From DASXRA01 sp963737425 (GTDB taxonomy: Bacteria; Actinomycetota; Actinomycetes; Mycobacteriales; Jatrophihabitantaceae): a DNA stretch of 64,000 bases. Location of the stretch: the NCBI GenBank assembly GCA_963737425.1, contig CAVTSX010000005.1, positions 124,001-188,000 of the forward strand, in the 5' to 3' direction. Position numbers and translations under genes: made by a program. Shown piece after piece: positions 1 through 9,764 of the stretch; within the stretch, counting starts at the first letter, position 1; the number at the start of each line of letters is the position of its first letter. The notes below the pieces were generated by a model, which was not told where the DNA came from, made no database searches, and worked only from the letters and a program-made list of their open reading frames with translations.

Positions 1-2357
1 ACCCGAGCCGTGATCGTGATCTGGTCGAAGCTGAGGCTGAGCTGCCCGCGGTTGGCCGAGCGAGCGGTGGTCGGATCGACCGCCACCGGCAGCACTGCTG
101 TTGCGGTGTAGCTCGGGATCACGACCACCGGCGAACCTTCGAGCCGGTACCGCACGCTCAGTGCGCCGCCCGGCGAAGCGGTCTGGGAGTTGAACGATCC
201 CCAGCCGGCCCACTGCCACGGGATGCCGGAAGCGTCAGCGGAAACTGCACCGAGGGTGATGGTGCCTGCGACGATCGGTTGGTCGGTGTTGCCTTCGCCG
301 ATGGCGTGCTGGTGGTGCGTCGCGTACTCGATGTTCTCCTTGAGCGTGAAGCCCACCGCTCGCAACGGGCCAGGGCCGAGTTTCGGCACCTGCCCCGACA
401 GGGTCGTCCCGTTCCCGCGCAGCGCGACTGCGTTTTCGCGGCCGTCACTCGAGGCAAGCCACAGGTCGAGATCGACCGGCGCCGCCAGACCGGTGACGTT
501 GACGCTGAGCGTGCGCGTACCCGCCGGCACCACTGGCGCCGTGGTTGCAGTGCTCGGTGGGCGTAGCGACCTGGCCAGCGATCCCGCACTGGCGGACGTG
601 CCCGTGACGCGTGACCAGCGGCGCACCTGCGGCAGCGCATCCCGGTCGACGCCCACGACGGGAACCCCGGTGGCATCACCGTTCGACGTCCGGATCACTG
701 CCGAGGTACGCACCACGCCGTAGGCGCGCGTGCCCGGGGCAACGGCAGCGAGTTGCCCTGCGCCGGTGACCTCGAGCGGAGTGGTGACGTCGCGGCCGCC
801 GGTGAGTGTGGCATCGAGCGGCACGGCATAGGCGGCCTGATCGGCTGAGCCGTCCAGCAAGGTGGCGCGGTAGGCGCCCGCGAACACGACCGATGCGACG
901 GCGGCGGTCAGAAAGGCCACCGTCACGACCGGTCGCAGCGGACGGCGGATCGCGCCGAGCAGCCCGATCCGACCGGCCACCGAATGCCGAGGCAGCAGAC
1001 GTTCGGCGAAGCGGGCGAGCGGCGCCCACAGGCGAGCCGCGACGAGTCCGCCGACGATGGCGGCCAGCACCGGCAGCGCGACCACCAGCGGATCGCTGCT
1101 GCCCGCCAGCGAGTCGGCCGAGGCCGAACCTCGACTCGCCGCCAGCAGGGCCGCGCCGAGGCACGCCGCGCCGGCGAGTTCGACGGTGTGCCACACCGCT
1201 TTACGGTCGCGATCCGGCCACAGCAGCACTGCCACCGTGACTGCGATGGCCGCGGCCGAGAGCAATCCGACCGCAGGGCCTGCGGCGCCGAGCGCGTGCC
1301 AGATCGTGCGCCACGGGGGCAGGGTGGCGCCGTTCGCGAGGCCGGCGGTGACGGCGGCACCGATCGCGCAGCCCAGAACCGCACCGCCGAGACAAGCGGC
1401 GATCGCCTCGATGGCGGTGAGCCGCGTGATCCGGACCAGGCGGGCGCCACGGCGGCGCAGGACCGCGACGAGTACGCCGTGCTCGCGCCGCAGCCCGACC
1501 GCGGCCACGACTGCGAATCCGAGCAGTAGCGCAGCAGCCGTGCCACCGAGCAGGCCGAACCGTCGAGCGGAGAGCGATGCGCGGTGATACTCGTCGACCA
1601 GCCGGGTGTCTGGCGTGACGATGGCCGCGCCGGCGACCTTCTCGAGAACGGTGTCGGACACGTCGGCAGAACGTTGCACGTATGCCGGGACGCCGAGCGC
1701 GATGACGCGGTCGACGTCGAGGCGGGTGACCCAGCCGTACGTGCGGGCGAACAGGGAAAGCGACGAGAGCAGCGACATGCGATCGGTACCGTCGCCGAGC
1801 AGCAGCGGCACGTCACCCGGGTCGAGTTCGCCGCCGAGCACGGTTGTGTCGGTGCGCTCAGCTCGTCCGACTACCTCGATGCCGAGCGATGCCGAGCCGT
1901 GTGCCAGCGTCGCCTGGTCGCCGCCGATGGCAACGACCTCGCAGCGCGTCGGGGCGCACGACCGTGGCATCCGGCCGCTGACGAGGCGCACCGCGGAGCC
2001 GAGATCGTCGGCCGCCCCGAGGTAGAACGTCGCGCCGGCCAGCGCCAGCTGATGAAAGATCAGCTCTCGCCGCACCGGCGCATCCGACAGCCGGCCCAAT
2101 TGCTGGCGGGTGAGCGTATTGAACGCCGCGAAATCATGCGGGTTGTAGATGGTGCCGGTACCGAGCACGGTGATCGCCCGGTCGCCCGGCGACATCTGTT
2201 TGACGGTATTTCGCACCGTCTGTGCAGCAACCGAGTCACCCGCACCGGCCGCGACGACCGGGATGGCAGCCGCCAGCGCAACACCGGCCACCAGCAGCGC
2301 CCAGCGCCCCGGCCGATGCCGCAACTGCGCGCCGGCCAGGGATGCGACAATACCCAC
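1..2357 (-). CDS. FtsX-like ABC transporter permease (3' end outside window)
   Basis: Large membrane permease of the FtsX/MacB type, which normally works with a cytoplasmic ATPase to move lipids, lipoproteins or peptides, or to signal across the membrane. The frame is open from a GTG at 2357 to the window edge, giving about 785 residues. A first membrane helix lies at about residues 13-33 and is followed by a long extracytoplasmic domain. A cluster of hydrophobic segments appears around residues 260-480, including FGLLGGTAAALLLGFAVVAA near residue 266, and then a second large soluble domain runs off the edge. No ATPase is visible, so it should lie beyond the left edge. The 43-bp gap to the divergent CGNR gene must hold both promoters. 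Substrate unknown. Confidence 0.8.
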   Translation of the reverse strand, partial: MGIVASLAGAQLRHRPGRWALLVAGVALAAAIPVVAAGAGDSVAAQTVRNTVKQMSPGDRAITVLGTGTIYNPHDFAAFNTLTRQQLGRLSDAPVRRELIFHQLALAGATFYLGAADDLGSAVRLVSGRMPRSCAPTRCEVVAIGGDQATLAHGSASLGIEVVGRAERTDTTVLGGELDPGDVPLLLGDGTDRMSLLSSLSLFARTYGWVTRLDVDRVIALGVPAYVQRSADVSDTVLEKVAGAAIVTPDTRLVDEYHRASLSARRFGLLGGTAAALLLGFAVVAAVGLRREHGVLVAVLRRRGARLVRITRLTAIEAIAACLGGAVLGCAIGAAVTAGLANGATLPPWRTIWHALGAAGPAVGLLSAAAIAVTVAVLLWPDRDRKAVWHTVELAGAACLGAALLAASRGSASADSLAGSSDPLVVALPVLAAIVGGLVAARLWAPLARFAERLLPRHSVAGRIGLLGAIRRPLRPVVTVAFLTAAVASVVFAGAYRATLLDGSADQAAYAVPLDATLTGGRDVTTPLEVTGAGQLAAVAPGTRAYGVVRTSAVIRTSNGDATGVPVVGVDRDALPQVRRWSRVTGTSASAGSLARSLRPPSTATTAPVVPAGTRTLSVNVTGLAAPVDLDLWLASSDGRENAVALRGNGTTLSGQVPKLGPGPLRAVGFTLKENIEYATHHQHAIGEGNTDQPIVAGTITLGAVSADASGIPWQWAGWGSFNSQTASPGGALSVRYRLEGSPVVVIPSYTATAVLPVAVDPTTARSANRGQLSLSFDQITITAR

Positions 2358-2400
2358 CCAGCTAACCCCTTCGCCTTGAGTTGCGGTTAGCATAGGCGAC

Positions 2401-3000
2401 ATGGCTCGGCAGGTCGATGGTGTATGGCTGCCCGAGCGTGTGTCCGCCCATCCGGCGCTCGAGTTGAACAACACCGTCGGCGGGTGGCTGTTCGAGGTGC
2501 CGCGCGAGTACCTCGCCGACTACGGCGCACTGGTGATCCTGGGCCGTGACGTCGAGTTGATCTCCCCGGCCGAGTCCGCCGCCCTGCTTGCGTCCGCGCA
2601 ACGGCGAGTGTCCGCGGCGGACGCTGTACTCGACGACACCAAGCAGCTGCGGTCGGCGCTGCATGCAGTCCTCATCGAGGACCCGCTGCCTGCCTCGGCC
2701 GCCGCCCAGATGCATCGGCTCGTCGAGGCAGCCGTGAGCGAGTCCCATTACGTGCGTGATGCCGATAGTTCGCTGCGCCTCGACGGTGGCGATGGCCTAC
2801 GCCTGCCGCTGCACCGCTTCGCGCTGGCTCTGCATTCGCTGCTGGAACGCCATCCCCGCACGGCCATAAGGCCTTGCGCCGATGAGCGGTGCGGCTGGGT
2901 GTTCCTCGATCCATCCGGGCGGCGGCGTTGGTGCGAGATGTCGGTGTGCGGCAATCGCGCGAAGGCTCGTCGATTCGCCGAGCGCCGGCGCGTGCGCTAG
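2401..3000 (+). CDS. CGNR zinc-finger transcriptional regulator
   Basis: Predicted DNA-binding regulator of the CGNR (ABATE plus zinc-finger) family, 199 residues, usual length. The N-terminal half is the ABATE-like domain, thought to bind a small ligand. The C-terminal 40 residues carry the zinc-finger pattern: CADERCGWVF, then WCEMSVCGNRAK, with the family-naming CGNR and a basic tail. No Shine-Dalgarno is seen. A TAGCAT hexamer (2388-2393) lies 7 nt before the ATG, which fits a leaderless transcript as is common in actinobacteria. It is divergent from the FtsX-like permease, so it may control it. Its stop is 7 bp from the 165-bp palindrome. Family assignment is firm; target is inferred. 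Confidence 0.88.
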   Translation: MARQVDGVWLPERVSAHPALELNNTVGGWLFEVPREYLADYGALVILGRDVELISPAESAALLASAQRRVSAADAVLDDTKQLRSALHAVLIEDPLPASAAAQMHRLVEAAVSESHYVRDADSSLRLDGGDGLRLPLHRFALALHSLLERHPRTAIRPCADERCGWVFLDPSGRRRWCEMSVCGNRAKARRFAERRRVR

Positions 3001-3007
3001 CCGCAAC

Positions 3008-3172
3008 TAGTGCCCCACGCCAGAAATTCAGACGGTAATTCCGGTGCCCAGCTGCACGCTCGCCGCGTTGTCCTCGTCGCCGATACAACCCCGGTATCGG
3101 CTCCTCGTCCGCCTTGCGAGCGCACACCTGGATCACCGGACTTACTCGCCCAATTTCTGGCGCGGGACACTA
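3008..3172. repeat. 165-bp TA-bounded imperfect palindrome, copy A
   Basis: The whole convergent gap between the CGNR gene and hspR is one imperfect palindrome centred at 3090. Outer arms are CTAGTGCCCCACGCCAGAAA at 3007-3026 and its near complement ending at 3173. The inner stem is GCCGATAC (3079-3086) with GTATCGGC (3094-3101) around a 7-nt loop. It begins and ends with TA at 3008-3009 and 3171-3172. The right-hand TA forms the first two bases of the hspR stop codon, whose last base is element sequence. A second 165-bp copy with the same core lies at 43620-43784. Compatible with a MITE with TA target duplication, or with a large bidirectional hairpin terminator. Confidence 0.85.
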
Positions 3173-3556
3173 GCGGCGCTGTGGCTTCCAGACGACGAGC
3201 GCGGTCGAGGGCCGGGCGTTCAGCTCGGAGTAGGCGTGCTGCAGTTCGGCGGCAAGCTCGGCGACTCGGGCCTGGAGCGCCTCGACGTGGGATTCGAGCT
3301 CGATGATCCGCTTGATGCCGGCGAGATTGACGCCTTCGTCCTGCGAGAGACGCTGCACCTCGCGCAGCAGCGCGACGTCGCGTGCCGAATAGCGCCGCCC
3401 GCCACCGACCGTGCGGCCCGGGGTGACCAGACCGATCCGGTCGTACTGGCGCAGCGTCTGAGCGTGCATGCCGGCGAGCTGCGCGGCCACCGAGATGACG
3501 AAGACGGGAGCGTCTTCGGGGACGTCGCCGTGCCGGACCTTGCGGGGATCAGCCAT
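3170..3556 (-). CDS. hspR: Heat-shock repressor HspR (MerR family)
   Basis: MerR-type repressor of the dnaK operon and usually of clpB; it binds HAIR operators together with DnaK. 128 residues, normal for the family. Visible parts: a winged-helix region containing HAQTLRQYDRIGLVTPGRT (about residues 31-49), the recognition segment GGGRRYSARDVALLREVQRL, a heptad-like helix ESHVEALQARVAELAAELQ, and the typical end ALVVWKPQRR. The start is fixed by GGAGGAGA before the ATG. It overlaps the dnaJ end by 8 bp and is the last gene of dnaK-grpE-dnaJ-hspR, so it should autoregulate through the operator at 7528-7548. Its stop codon is shared with the edge of the palindromic element. Confidence 0.95.
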   Translation of the reverse strand: MADPRKVRHGDVPEDAPVFVISVAAQLAGMHAQTLRQYDRIGLVTPGRTVGGGRRYSARDVALLREVQRLSQDEGVNLAGIKRIIELESHVEALQARVAELAAELQHAYSELNARPSTALVVWKPQRR

Positions 3557-4736
3557 GGCTCTCCTCCGTCCGGACCGGACGGCCGACGGCGGCCGTGATG
3601 TGCGGGCGCGGATCGTCTTCCTGCGCGGCCGCGTACTTCTCCAGTGCCTCGCGGGCCTCGGCGTTCATCTTCTGCGGAACCGCCACCTCGATCGTCACGA
3701 GGAGGTCGCCCGCACCCGAGCCCCGCTTGGGGAAGCCCCGGCCCCGTACCCGCAACGTGCGGCCGGTCTTGGTGCCCGCCGGGACGCGCAGGGCCACGGA
3801 GCCGTCCAAGGTGGGCACGCGCAGCGTCGTACCGAGCGCGGCCTCCGGGAACGTGACCGGCACCGACAGCGTGAGGTCGTCGCCCTTGCGGCCGAACAGG
3901 TCGTGCGACTCGACATGGACGGTGACATAGAGGTCGCCCGCCGGCCCGCCCCGCGCACCTGGCATGCCCTTGCCGGGAACGCGCAGCCGCGCGCCGTCGC
4001 GCACACCTGCCGGGATACGCACGTTGATGGTGCGGGTCTGCGTGGTGACGCCGCTGCCGTGACAGTCCGGGCACGGGTTGTCGATGATCTGGCCGGTACC
4101 ACGGCAGTCACGGCACGGCTCGCTGAACCCGAATGCGCCTTGGTTGCGGCTGATGAACCCGGATCCGCCACACGTGGGGCACGCGTGCGGCCGAGTGCCC
4201 GGCTTGGCGCCGCTGCCGCCACAGGTGCGGCAGGCGCCGGGTCCGGAAAGCTGCAGGGGCAACATCGCGCCCTGCACGGCTTCGTCGAACCCGAGCCGAA
4301 TCTCGGCGTCAACGTCCTGGCCGCGCGTGGGCCCGACATTGCGCTGGCGCCGGGAGCTCGTGCCGCCGGTGAAGAGCCCGCCGAAGATGTCGCCGAGACC
4401 GCCGCTGGCACCGCCGGTGTTGCCGAACAGGTCGGACATGTCGAAGGTCGCGCCGCCGCCGCTGGCGCCACCGGGGAAGCCGCCGGGGTACGCGCCGCTG
4501 CCGAACAGCGTCCGCGCCTCGTCGTACTCCTTGCGCTTGCTCTCGTCGGAGAGCACGTCGTATGCCTCGGACACGTCCTTGAACTTCGCCTCGGACTCGG
4601 CGTTGCCCGGGTTCTTGTCCGGATGCAGTTCACGGGCGAGCTTGCGGTAGGCCTTCTTGATGTCGGCGGCGGACGCGTCCTTCGCGACGCCCAGCGCCTT
4701 GTAGTAGTCCTTCTCGATGTAGTCCTTGGTGCTCAC
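3549..4736 (-). CDS. dnaJ: Chaperone protein DnaJ
   Basis: Hsp40 co-chaperone that delivers unfolded protein to DnaK and stimulates its ATPase. 395 residues. The J domain (about 8-75) has the essential HPD at residues 38-40. A Gly/Phe-rich region follows. Four CxxCxGxG zinc repeats are present (CRTCGGSG, CPTCGGSG, CRDCRGTG, CPDCHGSG, about residues 160-245), then the C-terminal substrate-binding domains. The start is GTG, fixed by AAGGAGGTGA upstream. Third gene of the heat-shock operon, 58 bp after grpE and overlapping hspR, so it is under HspR control. Confidence 0.97.
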   Translation of the reverse strand: MSTKDYIEKDYYKALGVAKDASAADIKKAYRKLARELHPDKNPGNAESEAKFKDVSEAYDVLSDESKRKEYDEARTLFGSGAYPGGFPGGASGGGATFDMSDLFGNTGGASGGLGDIFGGLFTGGTSSRRQRNVGPTRGQDVDAEIRLGFDEAVQGAMLPLQLSGPGACRTCGGSGAKPGTRPHACPTCGGSGFISRNQGAFGFSEPCRDCRGTGQIIDNPCPDCHGSGVTTQTRTINVRIPAGVRDGARLRVPGKGMPGARGGPAGDLYVTVHVESHDLFGRKGDDLTLSVPVTFPEAALGTTLRVPTLDGSVALRVPAGTKTGRTLRVRGRGFPKRGSGAGDLLVTIEVAVPQKMNAEAREALEKYAAAQEDDPRPHITAAVGRPVRTEESHG

Positions 4737-4794
4737 CGGGCGTCACCTCCTTGTCGTGTTGTTCGTCTTGGCCGATCTTGACGCCGACGTTGCG

Positions 4795-5493
4795 TTATGA
4801 CTCCTGTTCAGTATCAAGATCGACTTCTGCGGGGTCGGCCGCGGCGGGTGCCGGATCGCTCACCCCGACCATCGCCGGGCGCAGCAGCCGCTCGCCGTGG
4901 CGGTAACCGCGGCGCATGACGGTGGTGGCTGTCGGCTCGCTGACCTCAGCGCTCTCGTCATGCATCACGGCCTCGTGGATCGCCGGATCGAACGGGTCGC
5001 CCGGCTCACCGAACCCCGTCAGGCCGATCTTGCCGAGCACGGCCTCGAGTTGCTCGGCGACAGCCTTGAAGGCGCCGGTGAGGTCGCCGTGCGCGCGCGC
5101 CCGGTCGATGTCGTCGAGAACGGGCAGCAACCCGACGAGCGCAACCCCCACCGCAGCCTCGGCGTTCGCAACCCGATCACGCTCGACGCGCTTGCGGTAG
5201 TTGGCGTACTCGGCTTGCAGTCGCTGCAGGTCGCGGGTGCGCTCCTCGAGCAGAAGAGCTTCGGCTTTCGGAATGTCGTCCTCCTGCGATGGTGCGAGGT
5301 CTGGCGTCGTCGGGACGCCGGACGTCGCACGATCGCTCTCGTTGCCGGGACGGACCTCGCCGGTAACCGGATCCAGGCGTCGCTTGTCGCGGATGACGAC
5401 CCGCTCCTGGTCTTGCTCTTCCGGCATGCTCGGCCCGTGGCCGGTGCTCATGCTTGGTTCGCTCCAGGCGTGTTCGGGGCGGTGCTCAGTCAC
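4795..5493 (-). CDS. grpE: Nucleotide exchange factor GrpE
   Basis: GrpE releases ADP from DnaK. 232 residues with the usual layout: a variable acidic N-terminus, a long coiled coil (about residues 75-130, containing LQRLQAEYANYRKRVERDRV) and the C-terminal beta domain with the conserved GxxFDPxxHEA-like segment GDPFDPAIHEAVMHD and the MRRGYRHGERLLRPAMV signature. The start is taken as GTG at 5493 because GGGGAG lies just upstream; in-frame ATGs at 5451 and 5427 are alternatives that would shorten only the disordered end. It lies 64 bp after dnaK in the operon. Confidence 0.95.
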   Translation of the reverse strand: MTEHRPEHAWSEPSMSTGHGPSMPEEQDQERVVIRDKRRLDPVTGEVRPGNESDRATSGVPTTPDLAPSQEDDIPKAEALLLEERTRDLQRLQAEYANYRKRVERDRVANAEAAVGVALVGLLPVLDDIDRARAHGDLTGAFKAVAEQLEAVLGKIGLTGFGEPGDPFDPAIHEAVMHDESAEVSEPTATTVMRRGYRHGERLLRPAMVGVSDPAPAAADPAEVDLDTEQES

Positions 5494-5557
5494 TTCACTC
5501 CCCGCTCTTCGCCCGAGCGCTCATCGCTGCATTCGTCCATTGCGCTGCGGTGTTCGC

Positions 5558-7429
<1,872 letters not shown>

Positions 7430-7527
7430 GTGATGCTCTCCTCTGATATTTGCTCTGCTTACGTCTCGCAACGGGCGGGCATACTGCGGCCAGCCCATTG
7501 CCTCTATTAATAGAACCTGTCAATAGA

Positions 7528-7548
7528 ACTGAGTCACGTGCGCTCAAG
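7528..7548. promoter_or_regulatory. HAIR operator (HspR-associated inverted repeat) for dnaK operon
   Basis: ACTGAGT-N7-GCTCAAG at 7528-7548 matches the HAIR consensus CTTGAGT-N7-ACTCAAG at 11 of 14 arm positions with the exact 7-bp spacer. A TTGACA hexamer on the minus strand (7524-7519) lies directly next to it, so bound HspR would cover the -35 region of the dnaK promoter. The 12-bp palindrome TCTATTAATAGA at 7503-7514 lies downstream. With hspR the last gene of the operon, this gives the classical negative feedback loop. Confidence 0.85.
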
Positions 7549-7604
7549 TTCCCGCGTACATTATGGCCCCGCCCACAGGCGCGCCGCCATCTTGCGCTAT
7601 TCGG

Positions 7605-8792
7605 TCACGACGATAGGCGGTTCGCGCGCACGCCCGCGCGACGGGGCGCCAGCACCACGGCCGCTACAAACGGCACAGCGGCCGCAAACAACCACAATCC
7701 GCGCGGCGAGCGCTCGTAGCCGATGCCGCCGAGCGCAGGCGCGAGCACCATGCCGCTGATCGATGCCGCGGCGTAGAGGCTCTGATAGGTGCCCGCGAAG
7801 CCGGGCGGCGCGGCGTCGGCCACGGTCGCCGTCGCGGTGGGTTTGTACAGCATCTCGCCGGCGGTGACCACGAAGGTGGCCAGCACTACCGTCGCCAGGG
7901 CCGCGTCAACGCCGATCACGAGCCAGCCGAGACCCACCAGCGCATACCCGGCGGCGATCACTACGGCCGCGCGGCGATGCGTGAGCCGCATGGCGATCTG
8001 GACCTCGAACAGCACGATCACCACGCAGTTCAGGGTGAGCAGCAGGCCGAAGACGATGGGCCGCTGGCCGAGATCGCGCAGTTGCAGTGGCAGCGCGACG
8101 TAGTACTGGCGGTAGGCCGTGTCGACGACGATGACCGTCGCCAGGACGGCGATCACCACTCGGTCGGCGCGCAACGCGCCGAGCAGGTCGCCCATCCCCA
8201 GGCGCACGGCGCTTCTCGTTGCATCGCCCGCCGGCACGCGGCGCCAGATGATGGCAGCGAGGACGAGGCTGGTCAGCGCGTCCACAACAAAGATGACGCC
8301 GAAATGCCAGCCGGCGGCGAGCGCACCGAGCGGCGGCCCGACGATCGTGCCGGCGTTGTAGACGACCCGGCCGAGCGCGGCGCCTTCGCGGCGACGCTCA
8401 CCCGGCAGCGCGGACAGCACGACGGCCGACATCAGCGGGCGAGCGCCACCGCCGAACAACCCGGCGAGCACAAGCACGACCGGCAGCGGGCCAAGCGGTG
8501 ACACCGGCACGCACAGGCAGGCGATCGCCCAGCCGAGCAGGGTGAAGAGCAGTGCCCGCCGAAGCCCGATCCGGTCGCCGACCCCGCCACCGGCCAGATT
8601 GCCCACGATCAGCCCGGCGCCGTACAGAGCGGCCAGAAGACCGGCATGCCCGCTCGTGGTGTGGCGGTCGGTGACCAGGTAGAGCGTCAGGTAGAACCCG
8701 GCGAGCGCTCCCGCCGCGTTGACGAACTGGCCGACGAAGACCGCCTTTATCCAGGCGGGCAAGTCCCGCGCACTACGCCACGCGTGCAGCAC
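7605..8792 (-). CDS. MFS transporter (12-TM type), partner of the HxlR-peroxiredoxin gene
   Basis: Major facilitator superfamily protein, 395 residues and 12 predicted membrane segments. MFS motif A is seen as GGGVGDRIGLRRALLF after TM2, and a motif-C-like GPPLGALAAGW in TM5. Start GTG at 8792 with GGAGGA upstream. It is transcribed divergently from the HxlR-peroxiredoxin fusion gene across a 58-bp gap that holds inverted repeats, so it is probably the direct regulatory target. Substrate unknown; efflux of a toxic or electrophilic compound is the simplest inference. Confidence 0.88.
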   Translation of the reverse strand: MLHAWRSARDLPAWIKAVFVGQFVNAAGALAGFYLTLYLVTDRHTTSGHAGLLAALYGAGLIVGNLAGGGVGDRIGLRRALLFTLLGWAIACLCVPVSPLGPLPVVLVLAGLFGGGARPLMSAVVLSALPGERRREGAALGRVVYNAGTIVGPPLGALAAGWHFGVIFVVDALTSLVLAAIIWRRVPAGDATRSAVRLGMGDLLGALRADRVVIAVLATVIVVDTAYRQYYVALPLQLRDLGQRPIVFGLLLTLNCVVIVLFEVQIAMRLTHRRAAVVIAAGYALVGLGWLVIGVDAALATVVLATFVVTAGEMLYKPTATATVADAAPPGFAGTYQSLYAAASISGMVLAPALGGIGYERSPRGLWLFAAAVPFVAAVVLAPRRAGVRANRLSS

Positions 8793-8805
8793 AAATCCTC
8801 CGATG

Positions 8806-8831
8806 AGTTCCTAAAAGGAACTGACAAGTTC
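8806..8831. promoter_or_regulatory. Overlapping inverted repeats between MFS and HxlR fusion genes
   Basis: AGTTCCT-AAA-AGGAACT (8806-8822) is a perfect 7-bp palindrome, and its right arm forms a second inverted repeat, GAACT-N4-AGTTC (8818-8831). The three half-sites fill the gap between the divergent genes, as expected for operators of a dimeric regulator such as the HxlR protein encoded next to it. Function inferred from position and symmetry only. Confidence 0.6.
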
Positions 8832-8850
8832 AGATCGTAAACTGAGGGTC

Positions 8851-9753
8851 ATGCCACGGGCCAGCTGGTCTCCCGATCCGGCCTGCGCGATTGCGCAGGC
8901 GCTGAGCGTCGTCGGCGATACGTGGACGCTGCTGATCTTGCGTGACGTCGCCCGCGGCATCAGCCGGTTCGACCAGCTCGTCGGCGAACTGGGACTCTCG
9001 CGCAAGGTGCTCGCCGAACGTCTGCGCCACCTCGTCGATCACGAGATCCTGCAGCGGCGTCCCTACCAGGACGGCCCGGCCCGGTACGACTACGTGCTCA
9101 CCACGCGAGGCCAGGCCCTGCTACCGATGCTCGTGGGGTTGCAGGACTGGGGAGACCGCTGGTTGCTCGGCGATGGCGAGCTATCGGGCACGTCGACCAG
9201 CCGCGCGGCCGACACGCATCGGCTGCGGTCCCTGATCGGGTCACGCGTGCCCGAGATCTCGCTGCCATCGGCCGGCGGTGAGACTGACGTCGTCGCGAGC
9301 GACGCGCAGGCGACCGTGCTGTTCGCCTATCCGGCGACGGGTATACCCGGCCCGCTACCCGAAGGCTGGGACCGCATCCCCGGAGCCATCGGCTGCACCC
9401 TCGAGAATCGACTCTTCCGCGAGCGGTACCGGGCGTTCATCGCGGCGGGCGTCGCGGTGCACGGCGTCAGCACTCAGCGCCCTGACGAACAGCGGGCGTT
9501 CGCGCAGATCGAGAACATCCCGTTCCCGTTGCTGTCTGATGAGAATCTGCGGCTGGCCGCCGCGCTGCGGCTGCCGACGTTCCGGGCGGCGGAGGCCCTG
9601 CGGCTCAAGCGCAGCATCCTCGTCATCGACGCCGCTCGGGTGGTGCAGGCGGTGCGCTATCCGGTGACAGACATTCCCGACGCGATCTCGTGGTCGCTGA
9701 CCCGGGCATCAGCGATCGCGCAGCGGCGAAACACTCCCGCTGCGCGACGCTGA
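8851..9753 (+). CDS. HxlR-family regulator fused to a peroxiredoxin-like domain
   Basis: 300-residue two-domain protein. Residues 1-110 are a complete HxlR winged helix (CAIAQALSVVGDTWTLLILR, then DQLVGELGLSRKVLAERLRH). Residues 130-290 are a thioredoxin-fold, AhpC/TSA-type domain, with YPATGIPGPLPEGWDRIPGA followed by GCTLENRLFRERY, which carries the peroxidatic-type Cys182, and then the usual FPLLSDENLRLA. The protein has only two cysteines: Cys12, at the place of the redox-sensing Cys of HxlR regulators such as HypR, and Cys182. Ordinary HxlR proteins are about 110-150 residues. Divergent from an MFS gene. Likely a thiol-based peroxide or electrophile sensor; the relay between the two cysteines is inference. 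Confidence 0.88.
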   Translation: MPRASWSPDPACAIAQALSVVGDTWTLLILRDVARGISRFDQLVGELGLSRKVLAERLRHLVDHEILQRRPYQDGPARYDYVLTTRGQALLPMLVGLQDWGDRWLLGDGELSGTSTSRAADTHRLRSLIGSRVPEISLPSAGGETDVVASDAQATVLFAYPATGIPGPLPEGWDRIPGAIGCTLENRLFRERYRAFIAAGVAVHGVSTQRPDEQRAFAQIENIPFPLLSDENLRLAAALRLPTFRAAEALRLKRSILVIDAARVVQAVRYPVTDIPDAISWSLTRASAIAQRRNTPAARR

Positions 9754-9764
9754 TTCCCTGTGCC

